A DNA stretch of 64,000 nt from Schizonepeta tenuifolia (Eukaryota; Streptophyta; Magnoliopsida; Lamiales; Lamiaceae). The position numbers and the translations under genes were made by a program. The notes beneath the pieces are model-generated. The model saw only the letters and a program-made list of their open reading frames with translations, ran no database searches and was not told the origin of the DNA. The stretch spans positions 68,029,294 to 68,093,293 of the forward strand of contig CM055957.1 of the NCBI GenBank assembly GCA_029490685.1, given 5' to 3'. Positions within the stretch are counted from its first letter, which is position 1, and each line of letters starts with the position of its first letter. Shown in pieces: positions 1 to 10,861 of this stretch.

Positions 1-2665
1 AGTTAAATGAACTCAGAAAATTATGAAATTAATTTTCGGGTTCTAACATCTCAAATCGTTCACAAACAAACTTTCAGATCAAGAATCGAACGTTCACAAC
101 CATATAAACGATCGACTTCGATAATCATTTGGAAAAAGAAAAATTTTCAAATATAATAAAATATTCTAGAAAAATCTAGAAAATTAAATTAATTATTTAA
201 TAATAATTATAAACTCAGTTAATCATTCAAGACTCGGTTATTGAATTATGCTATCTCGACTCTGCTCGCTTTCTAGAAAATATAAATTATTAAACTTAAA
301 TGAAATTAATTTCATTTCTCCTTTAATAATTTTAAAACTTTAATCATTTAATCGGAAATTAAAATCCAAAACTAACTTTACTAAATAAAGTTTTCGTCGT
401 TTTCTCGTAAAATATGCCATTGCTCGGAAACTTATTAACTCGATAAAAAGATTCTAAAGACGTCTAATTACTTTTAGTTAACTCGATTATTCTTCTCATT
501 TTCATTTTCATTTACATTATTTCTTATTTCTTATTAATTAAACTCGATTTTCCATTAACGATCTCAATTCTCAACAACTTCTTCGTCTTAACTCGAATTC
601 AAAAGTTTCGAGAAGAAACTCCAATTGATTTAACTTCATCTTCTTCATCGATTCATCACATTCATCAATTCTAACTTGAATCTTCAAGAATTATCAACCT
701 TGATCATCACTTTTAATTTGAATTCAATTAATAAAAATTTCTAAAAATTCATTAAAAATTTATTTCTCTATTTCATTTTATTTTAACACCTTTATTCCAT
801 CAAATCATACATCATCTATCCATATATCATCAAATATCATCTTTTCTTCAAGAACATCCTCAAGAACATCATGAACATCATCAAGAACATCATCTTCTTC
901 ATCCTTACTCAAAATTTTCGGTTCTTTAAAAAAAAAATAACAATTAATTTCTTTCTTCCTTTTCTTTATTTCTTATTATCATTTATCTCAATTTCCATCT
1001 TCAAATCCAACTAAAACATCAACACATCAATCTTCAAATTTCCATCAAACTTTCAGTCCACACACATATATAAACTTCATCATTTTTCTCATTCAATCAC
1101 ATACTTAAAAACTCTTAGATCTTAATCTAAAACACAAATCCATCACTCAAATCATGCTTGAATCATTAACATAAAAATATCTAAAATCCTCTAAAAATTT
1201 TCGGTACTACCTCATACATATATATTTTAATTTTTCTCTTTCAATATTATCACACATATATACACACAAGGATCAAGAATATCATAATCAAAATAAAAAA
1301 TTAAAACTCTACCCCTAAGCACCACTTTCGGCAGATTCAAGAGAGGGGAATGAATCGATTTTTAACTCCTATTTTCTTGCATAAAAATCACTCAAAAGAT
1401 CAAAGATCAAAGCTAAGAAGAGTGGCATTGATTCCCTTGCTCAAAAGATCATTTTGATCGAATAAAAGAGGGAAGAAAATAGAGAAGTTCTTGAGTTCTA
1501 ATCACTAGAATCAAACAAGAATCAAAGAACTTACTACTCTTGAAAGGTTGATCGATCAAAGGGCTTCAATCCACATGATTCTAAGCTCCGAATCAAGCTA
1601 AAAATCGAGCTCCTTCTTTAGGCATAAGGCTGCCGGAAAATGAAAGTGAGAAAGAAGGATGAATTCTAGTCTCAAATTGATCACAAGAATGAGAGAATTT
1701 CGAATACCTTAATGATCAAGTCATTAGATGCTCGGATGTGATCTTCTTGGAGATCGGAAGCTTGAAACTCAAGCTCTAATGGAGAAGAGAGAAATAGTGT
1801 GTGTGTGTGTGTGTGTGTGTGTGTTCATAGCCGCGAGGGAGAGAGATGAGAGAGATGGGTGGGAGAGAGAGATAAGAGAGAATCTTAGAGAGATTTTTTT
1901 CAAGATTGGAAATGATTAAGAAAGAAAAATTGAGAGATAGAAAATGAGAGAGAGTTATGTCGGCAAGACATATTAGAGAGAGAGAGAAAAGGAATTTATT
2001 TGCACCCGGTGGTAAAAAATGCGATATAATTTTCTCCGGAAGAAAAAGTTATCCGCTGCAATTTAACCCTAATTTCTCATTAAACTCTCAAACGATTTAA
2101 AACTCACCACGACTCTTTCTCGACATCAGATTTCTCTCTACTTCGTCTCTAACATTACCAAATAAATTAAGGATACTAGGAATCCGAGTTTTGGCTAAAA
2201 ATTTCAAATAACGAAGAAAACGTAAAAAGTTACTATTTATATTCATTTCCTCGAAGAAATAAAATTCAAACTCGATTCAAACAAGCTCAGAAAATTCTCA
2301 AACATGCACCAATGGTCTTAGAATAAATTCTAGATTCAAAATTCACTAATTTGACGAAATTCGGAAACAGTCGGTGAATAGTGAATTTTTGTCGTCGGTT
2401 ATTATTCACTGAAAAATGAATTTCCTCAGAACTTTCCGAAATTCGAACTGAAACTCAAACTCGCATGATCATGCTCAATCAATTCATCTCACATTAAATT
2501 CGGATAACCGAAACAAGAGAAATCGCGTGACGACGCTGAAGGGTATTTTGGTAATTCTGCAAGAAAATTTATTTTCCTTGAAAACTTTATCACCAAGGGC
2601 ACACATTTAAGCTCATAACTCAATTAAGACGAACTTAAAGACTCATAAAAGATCGGGGTATTACA
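1..2665 (-). mobile_element. LTR (probably partial) of a Ty3/gypsy-type retrotransposon
   Basis: Read on the minus strand, the sequence starting at 2665 opens with TGTAATACCCCG, a common plant chromovirus-type LTR start. It cuts directly into MULE transposase coding sequence that continues at 2666, so this is an insertion boundary. The stretch to position 1 is AT-rich and has no supported gene; the short ORFs in it are chance, including one over the GT repeat. No primer-binding site, polypurine tract or second terminus is visible, so the rest of the element is outside the window or this is a long solo LTR. If all of it is LTR, it exceeds 2.6 kb. Chromovirus (Tekay/Del-like) assignment is inference from the terminal motif only. 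Confidence 0.6.
1796..1824. repeat. (GT)n microsatellite
   Basis: An uninterrupted GT dinucleotide run of about 14 units lies inside the LTR-like region and is followed by GA-rich low-complexity sequence to about 1990. Confidence 0.9.
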
Positions 2666-3111
2666 ATGAGGTATGCCAAGATAAACTCGATCAATAACAT
2701 TCTTAATGCTCAGATGCTGATCAGAAACTATCATAAAATTCGGGGGGCAACAAAATGTCCGACGGACATGCTGCAAAAAGCACGACCAAGATGAAGTATC
2801 CTCCACATCACCAATGCCAAATGCTAATGGAACAATCTGTTCATTAGCATCCTTCGTAGCTGCGACAAACAAAATGCCCTTGTATTTCCCTTTTAAGTGT
2901 GTGCCGTCAATGACAATCACCGGCCGACATGCACGAAAAGCTCTTATGCACGCAGAGAGAGCAAAGTAACAATATTGAAACAAACCGTCTGGACAAGTCT
3001 GAAGGTCCACAATTAAACCCGGATTCATCTGCTCCAACATGTATAAGAACTTGGGAATCATCTGAAAGAATTTATCTCAATTAATACAAATAATCACTGA
3101 AAGTACACTCG

Positions 3112-3405
3112 GTAAACATGGTACGCTTTTGAAAAAACGTACAGGATGTACCAGTAATATAGTTGCAAACTAGGTACGCGTTTAAAAAAACGTACCAATT
3201 GTACCAAGATAATTGGTAAAACTTGGTACGTTTTTAGAAATACGTAACATCATACTATATTAGCATTGTACACTAGGTACGCAATAGTAATTTCGTACCA
3301 AGTTTGCAAGTGTATTACCGGTATATTGAGTACAATTTTGTAAAATCGTACCACGTGTACCGGTAAACCAGTCGCAAACTGGTACGAAATTTCAAAATCG
3401 TACCA
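3112..3405. repeat. 52-bp tandem repeats with GGTACG/CGTACC inverted pairs (intron 2 of the first MULE)
   Basis: GGTACG starts at 3120, 3173, 3225, 3276 and 3381, with a degenerate copy near 3329, giving a period of 51-53 bp. Each is followed about 15-17 bp later by CGTACC or a one-base variant (3138, 3190, 3242, 3294, 3347, 3399), so every unit holds a short imperfect hairpin. The array fills most of the intron at 3062-3456. Confidence 0.85.
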
Positions 3406-4483
3406 AAATTACCAATAATAATTAGGCGACACTAATATAGAAAACAATAAAAAAACCTGAAATGAATTATCCGCATCGCCAAATGAGAGTTCCAGAGCAT
3501 GGTGCTTACCACCTAAAGCAGTAGAATAATTTACATTCACACCAAATTCCCTTCGTATCTGTGATTGAATATCCTTTGGCCTAAGACACGAACCATCTTC
3601 CACAAAATTTGGGCCAAGGTGTGCACCAACAACACTAGATAAAACCTTAGGATCAGGGTGATATTTCAAATCATCCACACAAGAGTGACGAGTGAAGATA
3701 TTGATACGCCACAAATTAGATATTGCACTTGCTCGCATCTCAAACTCACATCGTTCTACCAGTTTGCATCTCACATGGTAGTACACCTTGTTTGATCGAA
3801 TCGTTTTATACTCGAGATGCTTTTTCATGTGATATAAACCGAGAGCTGACTTCATTTTCTTCTTTCCGACAAAAATGCCACCCTAAACAAGCTCATCCAC
3901 ACGCACAAGTGGTGCCACTACTTAATTCGACGGAAGAGATGCTTGCTGTTGCTGGGGCTGCATCGAGAATAACCCACAAACGCTGTCCTACACTACTTTC
4001 ATTACCCACATCGCTATTACCATCCACATTGCTATTACCAACATTATTGTCATCATTCTCACCAATGCCATCAAAACCCAACTCATCGCAAGCAACATCA
4101 AAATTGTTCTGGTCTTCATTCTGCACACCACAATCAATTAAATGACTCCTCCTATTATGAGATTCATCAATCGTGGGAGAAATAGTTACATGTACACTAG
4201 GAAATTTCAACACATCCATTAAATAGGACAACTCAAAATCATCTGTAATCTTCATTATCATAGTTTCACCACTAGGAGACTGCACTAAACCATCTATATC
4301 AAACATATACATACTCTTATCCTTCTTCATTCGAACTTCAAGCTTTGCTAATAAAGATTCAAAGCTTATACTACTAATTGGTATATGAATATACTCTTTC
4401 CTACCACCCTCATAAATATTCTCTTTCCAGTATCCTCCATGCGCAACCACTAAAGAAAATGGCCTTACCTGCACCGAGTAAAC

Positions 4484-4684
4484 TTGGTACGCATTAATAA
4501 ATGTGTACTGCGTACCTAGTTGCATTAAAAAATACGTATGGCGTACCAAGTACACTTGGTACGTACTTGTAAATACGTACTGCGTACCAATAAATAAATT
4601 AAGGTACGCGGTACGTATTGATAAGTACGTACCGCGTACCAGGTAAACTTGGTACGCACCAGTACGCAATTGTGAAAACGTACC
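4484..4684. repeat. Second GGTACG/CGTACC repeat cluster (intron 1 of the first MULE)
   Basis: The same hexamers recur in the first intron (4469-4719): GGTACG at about 4486, 4559, 4603 and 4651, and CGTACC at about 4511, 4542, 4583, 4628, 4634 and 4679. Spacing is less regular than in the downstream intron. The open reading frame crossing it on the minus strand is a by-product of the repeats. Confidence 0.8.
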
Positions 4685-4725
4685 AACTCAGAACCAGAAT
4701 TCAGTCGCCGGAAAATTACCTTCAT

Positions 4726-5541
4726 ATCTTTGACGCCACAACCAAAAATTGCTGGAAAATTACAATTTAACACCCATAACAATTTCTAAACGATTCGATC
4801 AAGCATAAAACACAGCAAAATCGCAACAAATTTGCAGAATAAAAAAAAAAACAAATTAATAAAATTCTCCACAAATCACAACCAAATTGCTACAAAATCA
4901 CAACAAAAATAGGAGAAAGATAGACGACGACGACGATGACGATGAAGCCACTTCACGACCACAAAAGCAGAGGCCACATCGACGACGAAGAAGACGTCGA
5001 CAATGACGGAGAAAAAAGCTCCAAAATATGGAGACGAAAGAGACGACGGCGCGACGACGACGACAGAAAAAAACGATGGAGAGATCAGCTGAGGGAGGAA
5101 GGGTTCACATGAGGAAGAAGAAACCAGAGAAAAAAAAACGAGAGAGAGAAAAACGTGAGGTGAGGGAAGAAGAGAGAGAAAAAAGAGATACAAAAATAAA
5201 AGTGCAAAAAGTAGGAGAGATAGTGTACTAGGATGAATAAGCTATAAAATATAAGGGTATAAATGTCCAAAAAGTAAATATATGACAAAAATTGATAAAA
5301 TTTGAACTAATGACTTTTTTGGATATTACCTTTCAGCTAATGACATACGGGTGTATTTCCTCAAATATAATTGAGTTTATTCTTTTATTCAGCCAAATTA
5401 ACATCATGTACATAAGCGAATACTATTTAGTATAATCTACGTGTTGAGCCTAGAAATTATTTTATTGGTCTGCTTCAATTCTCTTACATTTTTTCGGAAC
5501 GTGGAGTCGATTCTATCGATTACCAAATCTAACACAAGTTA
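4726..5541 (-). other. Presumed 5' region of the first MULE, no gene
   Basis: This lies upstream of the MULE start codon on the minus strand. It is AT-rich at 4726-4910. From 4920 to 5230 it is strongly purine-rich on the plus strand, with imperfect GAC and GAGA tracts (CT-rich as a leader on the minus strand). Several small ORFs there are low-complexity artefacts. The 5230-5365 segment resembles a MULE terminal region, but its partner terminus is not in the window, so the outer boundary is unproven. Confidence 0.4.
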
Positions 5542-6490
5542 GGCTCTCTGTAGCGGCGCGCGCGAGAGTGCTCGCACCACTGCCGAGCCCCGAGCTCGCG
5601 AGCGCTCGCTCGCTCTGCCGATCGCTACTTAACGCGCTCGCCGGCAGTTTCCTTTACACGTGGCGATCGCAACGGCACAAATTTAATTTTTTTTGTAATT
5701 TTTTTTAATTCTACATTTTACCCTATAAATACCCCCTTCCACTCCCTCAAACATCACACCTATCTCATTCTCCTCTCTTTCAAATTTTCTCTTTTGGCGA
5801 TCTCCGGCGATCATCTGACGATGGTTCCTCATCCCTACACCGATGGCGAAATCCTAAAATTGGTACGGGCGTGGTTGTACGTCCGCAATGGCGGCAGCGG
5901 CAACGCCGCCATGTGGACTAAAATCGAGACTCGCTACAACGAGAATCGCCCACAGTACTCGGCGGCGCGCAACTCGACGTAGTTGCGCCACCACTGGTCC
6001 CGAGTGAAGACTAATTGCGGGCTCTTCAACGCGATGTACCGACGAACCCGCAATCAAGCGGCGGCCAGCATCACTGAAAAGATGGTGCTAAACTCGACGC
6101 TCAATGAATGAGCGGCCATGCATGCCGAGGCGTTTAAGCATTTGGCGGTGTGGCAACTCGTGAAGGATGTGCCCGCTTGTTTTAGTGAGTAGGATTTTTT
6201 TAAATTATTTAAATGTATTTCTTATTAGCATTTTTTTTAATTATGTCATTGTATTAGCATTTTTTTTTTAAATTATGTCATTGTATTTTAGAGTTTTTTT
6301 ATAATTAATTATGTTTGTTTTAATTTATTTATGTAAGTTATTATAATTTAATATGCAAATATAAAATAACTTGAGAAATTAAAAAAAAATTTATGGCGAG
6401 CTCGCCGCTGCAACCGTAGCAAGCGGGCGAGCTCGCACTGACGTAGCATGTGAGCGCGCGCGATCTTTACAATTACTACTGCTCACAGCC
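5542..6490. mobile_element. PIF/Harbinger-type element, 949 bp, TSD TTA
   Basis: The element starts GGCTCTCTGTAG and its other end, read inward, starts GGCTGTGAGCAG. Both ends abut TTA (5539-5541 and 6491-6493), the 3-bp target duplication typical of PIF/Harbinger. The ends are GC-rich with repeated GCTCGC words, and the interior carries a Myb/SANT-like coding relic but no transposase. The TIRs match only partly beyond the first four bases, so the superfamily call rests mainly on the TSD and the Myb-like ORF. Confidence 0.65.
5821..6192 (+). pseudogene. Harbinger-associated Myb/SANT-like protein fragment
   Basis: From the ATG at 5821 the frame reads YTDGEILKLVRAWLYV, then MWTKIETRYNENRP, then after a stop LRHHWSRVKTNCGLFNAMY, and near the end AFKHLAVWQLVKDVP. 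This is the three-helix Myb/SANT-like DNA-binding pattern of the second protein of plant PIF/Harbinger elements, often annotated as 'glutathione S-transferase T3-like' or NAM-associated. Two in-frame stops (TAG at 5980-5982 and TGA near 6108) break it, and it ends at 6192. The usual C-terminal half is missing, so this is a non-autonomous derivative. Confidence 0.7.
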
Positions 6491-6493
6491 TTA

Positions 6494-6930
6494 TTGGGTG
6501 TGTGTGCACGCGTGTATGTGAGAGAGAGAGAGAGGGCAACGCATTAGTAGAATAACCTGGAAACAAGTGCACATTCCACGTTCCGACTAAAATTTCTTTT
6601 CCTAAACTAAGAGATCATAAACGTGTTTTGTGAGGTGCAACTCGTATCTTTCTAGATATGCAGCACAAGGATTCCAAAAAAAAAAAAAAAAAGTAGTGCA
6701 CAAAAAATGTTAGGACTTTTAAGTTTTAAATATGATTCCATGAATAATTTTCAAAAAAAAAAAAAAAAATGATTCTATGAATAAAACAACACAAGTTATT
6801 GTCCTGTTAAAAATAAATTGTACGGACATAAATAAGCCCAACTCTGACGCTTTGAGAGAGGCCCAAGAAGTGGAGACAGCCACCACAAAATTTTCCCATG
6901 CAAAAAAAATATTGTAGCAACAGAAACTAC
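6494..6930. other. Non-coding spacer
   Basis: It holds a short GA run (about 6520-6535) and two poly-A tracts (near 6680 and 6755). No supported gene. Confidence 0.5.
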
Positions 6931-7424
6931 TACTAGCGTAATGATAAATGGACACCTGTTATCCCGACAATTATCGATTTTTGAATTAAAATCTGTCCAA
7001 CTAATATTATTTAAAATCAATAATTTTTTTATTTTTTATTTTACTATTGTATTCCTCCACCTCATTAACCCCCTCCTCGTTAAAACTACCCGCCCAACCC
7101 GCCCCCCTCCCCCCCACCAACCCCAACTACTTAATAGTAAGTGTATAACTGTATTTCACAGTTTCCTTATACCCATCATTTTCTTTTTTTGTAAATAATT
7201 CTATTAATTAATAATAAATTTTATTTTAATCGTTTTTGTATATTTACTTTTTAAATATAAATATTATATCTATTGGAATTTATTTCTGCTATAACTTAAT
7301 GAAAATAATTAAACTACAACTTAAATTTGTTTAAATTGGGGTGTAAGAAATTATTTTAATAATATTGTTTGTATCGATTTTTAAGCTCAAAACCAGTAAT
7401 TGTCCGTTTATCATTACTGTAGTA
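6931..7424. mobile_element. MITE with 24-bp terminal inverted repeats
   Basis: The left end (6931-6954) and the inverse of the right end (7401-7424) match at 21 of 24 positions around the core GTAATGATAAA. The interior is about 450 bp, AT-rich and has no coding potential. If the first TA on each side is counted as target duplication, a TA TSD (Tc1/mariner-like) is possible, but the superfamily is undecided. Confidence 0.65.
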
Positions 7425-8796
7425 TCAAATATTGCCATCTGAACTATATCTACTATAGAGGATTTTGCTTACTTATCAAGTCCAGTCCACTAGAATATCC
7501 CCAGCGCAGTAGTTAAAGAGTACAATTTGTGTACTTCAAGTTGGCAAAGTGTTAAAAAGAGTTATGTTATGGAAACAAACCACAAAGTATAATTAATCAT
7601 TATTCATAATAGATGTTGCATGAATAGTTATGTTAATTTATGCAAGTCAAGTAATGGAATTCTTTAATTAAAAAAAAAAAAAAAAAACATTTGGGCCAGT
7701 TCTCGTAGAGCGTATATGACGATGTCAAGAATACCAACTCACTCGAATTCTGGCTAATCGGGCAAAAACATTTGGGCTATAATTTTTAGGCAGAACCCTT
7801 TTTAAATTTCAATTGATATCAATGGAATTAGGAGCGCCGAAAGCATACATATTGATAACGAGCTAAAATGACATCCATATAACTAACACACCAAATTTAA
7901 TGCAATGTGTGTAAATCCATAAAATAAAACAAGACAAAGACTCATGAATTAGTGTTAAAATAGGTTTTGAGTTTCACCATTGTAGGCTATGGAGTAAGAA
8001 TTAAGAGAGAGAGAGAGCTCATACCATCTTAATTTCATTTGAAGGAAAAAAAATTCTCCGATTTCATATGTCCGACGAAGAGGGGTTGAAACTGGTGTTG
8101 TGGTTTGCTAATTTCATCATGGTCAATACTAAAAATTAAGTTGGGGCTATGAGTAATTTTTTTAGTTATTTTTAAGTTGGGGGGTTATGGGGGAATTTTC
8201 TTTCAACTATAATTTTATGTTCAGAATAGAAGGACATAATTGTAAATTTCATATTTATTTTTATTATGGGTCTATAAAGAGAAATTTGGAGGTTATGTTT
8301 AAAATTACCCTTTTCATTTTCACATCACATCATAATTATTTTTCTTCTCAAAGTACATCTTTATTATTTTAGCTGGCTGATTATTATTTATTGCTCTTAA
8401 ATGATTTACTTATTTTTTGAAACATACATGATACTACGATTTAATCGTTAATATAGGTTTCAAGTTTTTAAATGCAATAATATTTTGGAAAATGATTTTA
8501 AGACTTAAAATCTTAGACTTAATTAGGTTTTTTTACCCTTTTAATTTAAAACCGGTTTATTTATTACCGATTTTTTATATATGTTTTTTCTCTAATATAC
8601 CCCATTTATATTTTTTGGAATGTTTAACAATTAGCCTTTAATTAGATTAGTTGTATCTTACGAGATTTCTTCCCTTTTGAGTAATAATAAATATCTGCCA
8701 AATCCTTGCGTGATAGGGAAAGTAATAATAGAGATCTTTACAGATTTGGGAATAAAAAAAAGTTAATTACTGACTACACAACGAGAAAAAAGAAAA
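7425..8796. other. Non-coding AT-rich spacer
   Basis: It has poly-A near 7670-7687 and a GA run near 8008. No gene, tRNA or clear transposon terminus could be supported. Confidence 0.5.
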
Positions 8797-8910
8797 ATAA
8801 ATAAGATATAGATTATAAGTTTTTCCTGCATTCTTCTCAAAAGAACTTCCTTATTCCCAAATAAATAAGATATAGATTATAAGTTTTTCCTGTATTCTTC
8901 TCAAAAGAAC
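8797..8910. repeat. Tandem duplication, period 64 bp
   Basis: The 50-bp sequence at 8797-8846 is repeated at 8861-8910 with one base difference, separated by 14 bp. It lies just upstream of the acidic ORF and could be part of its promoter region. Confidence 0.88.
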
Positions 8911-8956
8911 TATATAGATTTTCGAACTATACAGATTTCTTTCAATTTCTTTAAGC

Positions 8957-9281
8957 ATGGCGGACAACGATGACATGAGATTTTTTTTATGACTTGTTTG
9001 GACCTGGACATGAAAGTTCTCATCAAGAAGACGGTGCAATGGGCGACGACGATGGACATGCAGACGATCGACATGATGAAAATGAAGACCATCGCGACGA
9101 CGAACATGATGATGAACGGGAAGAGGATCGACGTGAAGAAGATGAAGAGGATCAGGATGAAGAAGAGGAAGAGGATCGGCGTGAAGTTGAGGAAGAGGAT
9201 CGGGCTGAAGAAGAGAAAAATCTCTATTTTATATCCTGCTTCAGATATAGGAATATTATTTATGTGTCGGCACCCTGGTAG
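8957..9281 (+). pseudogene. Small, highly acidic ORF broken by a T-run slip
   Basis: An ATG at 8957 starts MADNDDMRFF and runs into an eight-T tract (8981-8988), where it meets a stop. Shifting by one base restores a continuous frame that reads LFGPGHESSH and then about 60 residues that are mostly Asp, Glu, Arg and His (DEREEDRREEDEEDQDEEEE). The DNA beneath is an imperfect GAAGAGGATCG-type repeat (about 9115-9215). A TATA-like ACTATATAGA lies near 8910. The C-terminal end runs into the first unit of the downstream tandem array, so it is probably truncated. I do not recognise the family. It may be a gene fragment or simply an open acidic repeat. Confidence 0.35.
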
Positions 9282-10350
9282 GGGTGTGACATGCTCCCTT
9301 ACGTATCAGCGGCTTAGTTTTGGGCATGACGGGCTTGCTTTCAAATCGTAATGGTGCTCATGCAATAAATTATAATAATCAGTACACATTTCAAATAAAA
9401 TGTTATAACCTTTTATTCAATTCAAACAGATAAATTAAAAATTGTTCATGCCATGCAATGCTATTTATGTGTCGACACCCGGGTAGGGGTGTGACAGGCT
9501 CCCTTACGTATCAGCTACTTAGTTTGGGCATGACGGGCTCGCTTTTAAATTGTAATGGTGCTCATGCAAGAAATTATAATAATCAGTACATATTTCAAAT
9601 AAAATGTTATAACTTTTTATTCAATTCAAACAAATAAATTAAAAATTGCTCATGTCATGCAATGCTATTTAGGTGTCGGCACCCGGGTAGGGGTGTGACA
9701 GGCTCCCTTACGTATCATCGGCTTAGTTTGGACATGACGGGCCCGTTTTCAAATTGTATCAGTGCTCATACAAGAAATTATAATAATCAGTACATATTTC
9801 AAATAAAATGTTATAACCTTTTATTTAATTCAAACAAATAAATTAAAAATTGCTCATGTCATGCAATGCTATTTAGGTGTGGGCACCCGGGTAGGGGTGT
9901 GACAGGCTCCCTTACGTATCATCGGCTTAGTTTGGACATGACGAGCCCGCTTTCAAATTGTATTGGTGCTCATGCAAGAAATTATAATAATCAGTACATA
10001 TTTCAAATAAAATGTTATAACCTCAAACAAATAAATTAAAAATTGCTTATGTCATGCAATGCTATTTATGTGTCGGCACCCAGATAGGGGTGTGACAGGC
10101 TCCTTTACGTATCAGCGGCTTAGTTTGGGCATGGCAGGCTCGCTTTCAAATTGTAATGGTGCTCATGCAAGAAATTATAATAATCAATATTTCAAATAAA
10201 AAAGCTATAATTTTTTATTTAATTCAAACAAATAAATTAAAAATTATTCATGCCATGCAATGCTATTTACATGTCGGCACTCGGGTACGGGTGTGACAGA
10301 CTCCCTTACGTATCAACGACCTAGTTTGAATGTGACGGACTCGCTTTGAA
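9257..10350. repeat. Tandem array, six ~200-bp units
   Basis: Units beginning TATTTATGTGTCGGCACC or close variants start at 9257, 9462, 9666, 9870, 10063 and 10264, giving spacings of 205, 204, 204, 193 and 201 bp. Each unit carries GGTGTGACAGGCTCCCTTAC, a conserved block about 30 bp later (TTAGTTTGGGCATGACGGGC) and an AT-rich half containing ATTATAATAATCAGTAC. The 193-bp unit has a short deletion in the AT-rich half. The last unit is the most diverged and breaks off near 10350. The array has no coding function; it is satellite-like or was expanded from a transposon segment. Confidence 0.9.
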
Positions 10351-10861
10351 ATTATCGGGATTATTAATAATCGTAACCTCACTAATATGATTGAAAATAT
10401 GTTCATTAATTTTGTATATTTTATTTTAGAATTTGCATATTTTATTTAAATTTAATTTAAATTTTATTGAATCTCGGATTTTATTTATCTCTTTATTAAA
10501 AAAAGAAGTGACAATCCATAAAAATGCACAATTTTCAATTGTAAAAATGAAAAATACACACACCTCTTGAAAACGATGAATTTCACACACTTTTGATTAT
10601 TTCAAATATAATATGCCATCATGTCATCCCTTTTTATATCACATCTCTTACACATGTGTAAGAGATGTGATATAAAGGGAATGACAAGTTTGGTTGTGCG
10701 TGCAATCAACAATGATTTAGGTGTGATTATGTGATTATTTGACAATCATTAGACAATACTTATATAATTTAATTATTTTATATCAAAGATATACGGATTA
10801 AGTATCATACTAAATTCAGTCGAAAAATTATGAATCGGCATTAAACCAATCTAAATGTAGA
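10351..10861. other. AT-rich spacer containing a perfect palindrome
   Basis: No gene is present. The notable content is the palindrome listed separately at 10635-10674. Confidence 0.5.
10635..10674. repeat. Perfect 40-bp palindrome without spacer
   Basis: The 20 bases at 10635-10654 (TATATCACATCTCTTACACA) are exactly the reverse complement of 10655-10674. The symmetry extends imperfectly outward through CCCTTTT/AAGGGA to about 10623-10685. In single-stranded form it would make a long hairpin. It shows no MITE-like target duplication that I can find. Confidence 0.95.

Larger units (their letters stand above)
2666..4725 (-). pseudogene. MULE (MuDR-type) transposase, interrupted by an LTR
   Basis: A minus-strand Mutator-like transposase. 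A two-codon first exon (ATG AAG, 4725-4720) splices over 4469-4719 to exon 2 at 4468, which encodes a typical MULE N-terminus (HGGYW...YEGG). The MuDR DNA-binding region follows at 3855-3457. A second intron (3062-3456, GT-AG) leads to the catalytic exon at 3061, with the first Asp in VIDGTHLKG and the second in IVSDQHLS. The third acidic residue and the SWIM finger are missing because the LTR ending at 2665 replaces everything after GIPH. One frameshift and a TAG separate the N-terminal and DNA-binding parts near 3856-3900. Splice sites are inferred from motifs and from protein continuity. The gene is dead as it stands. Confidence 0.82.

Noticed and set aside
1728..1919. 63-codon ORF with a VCVCVCVC stretch
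   Set aside because: Translation of the GT microsatellite.
4876..5231. Overlapping ORFs in the GA/CT-rich tract upstream of the first MULE
   Set aside because: Low-complexity Lys/Arg/Glu or Ser/Phe/Leu peptides from a purine tract, open on both strands.
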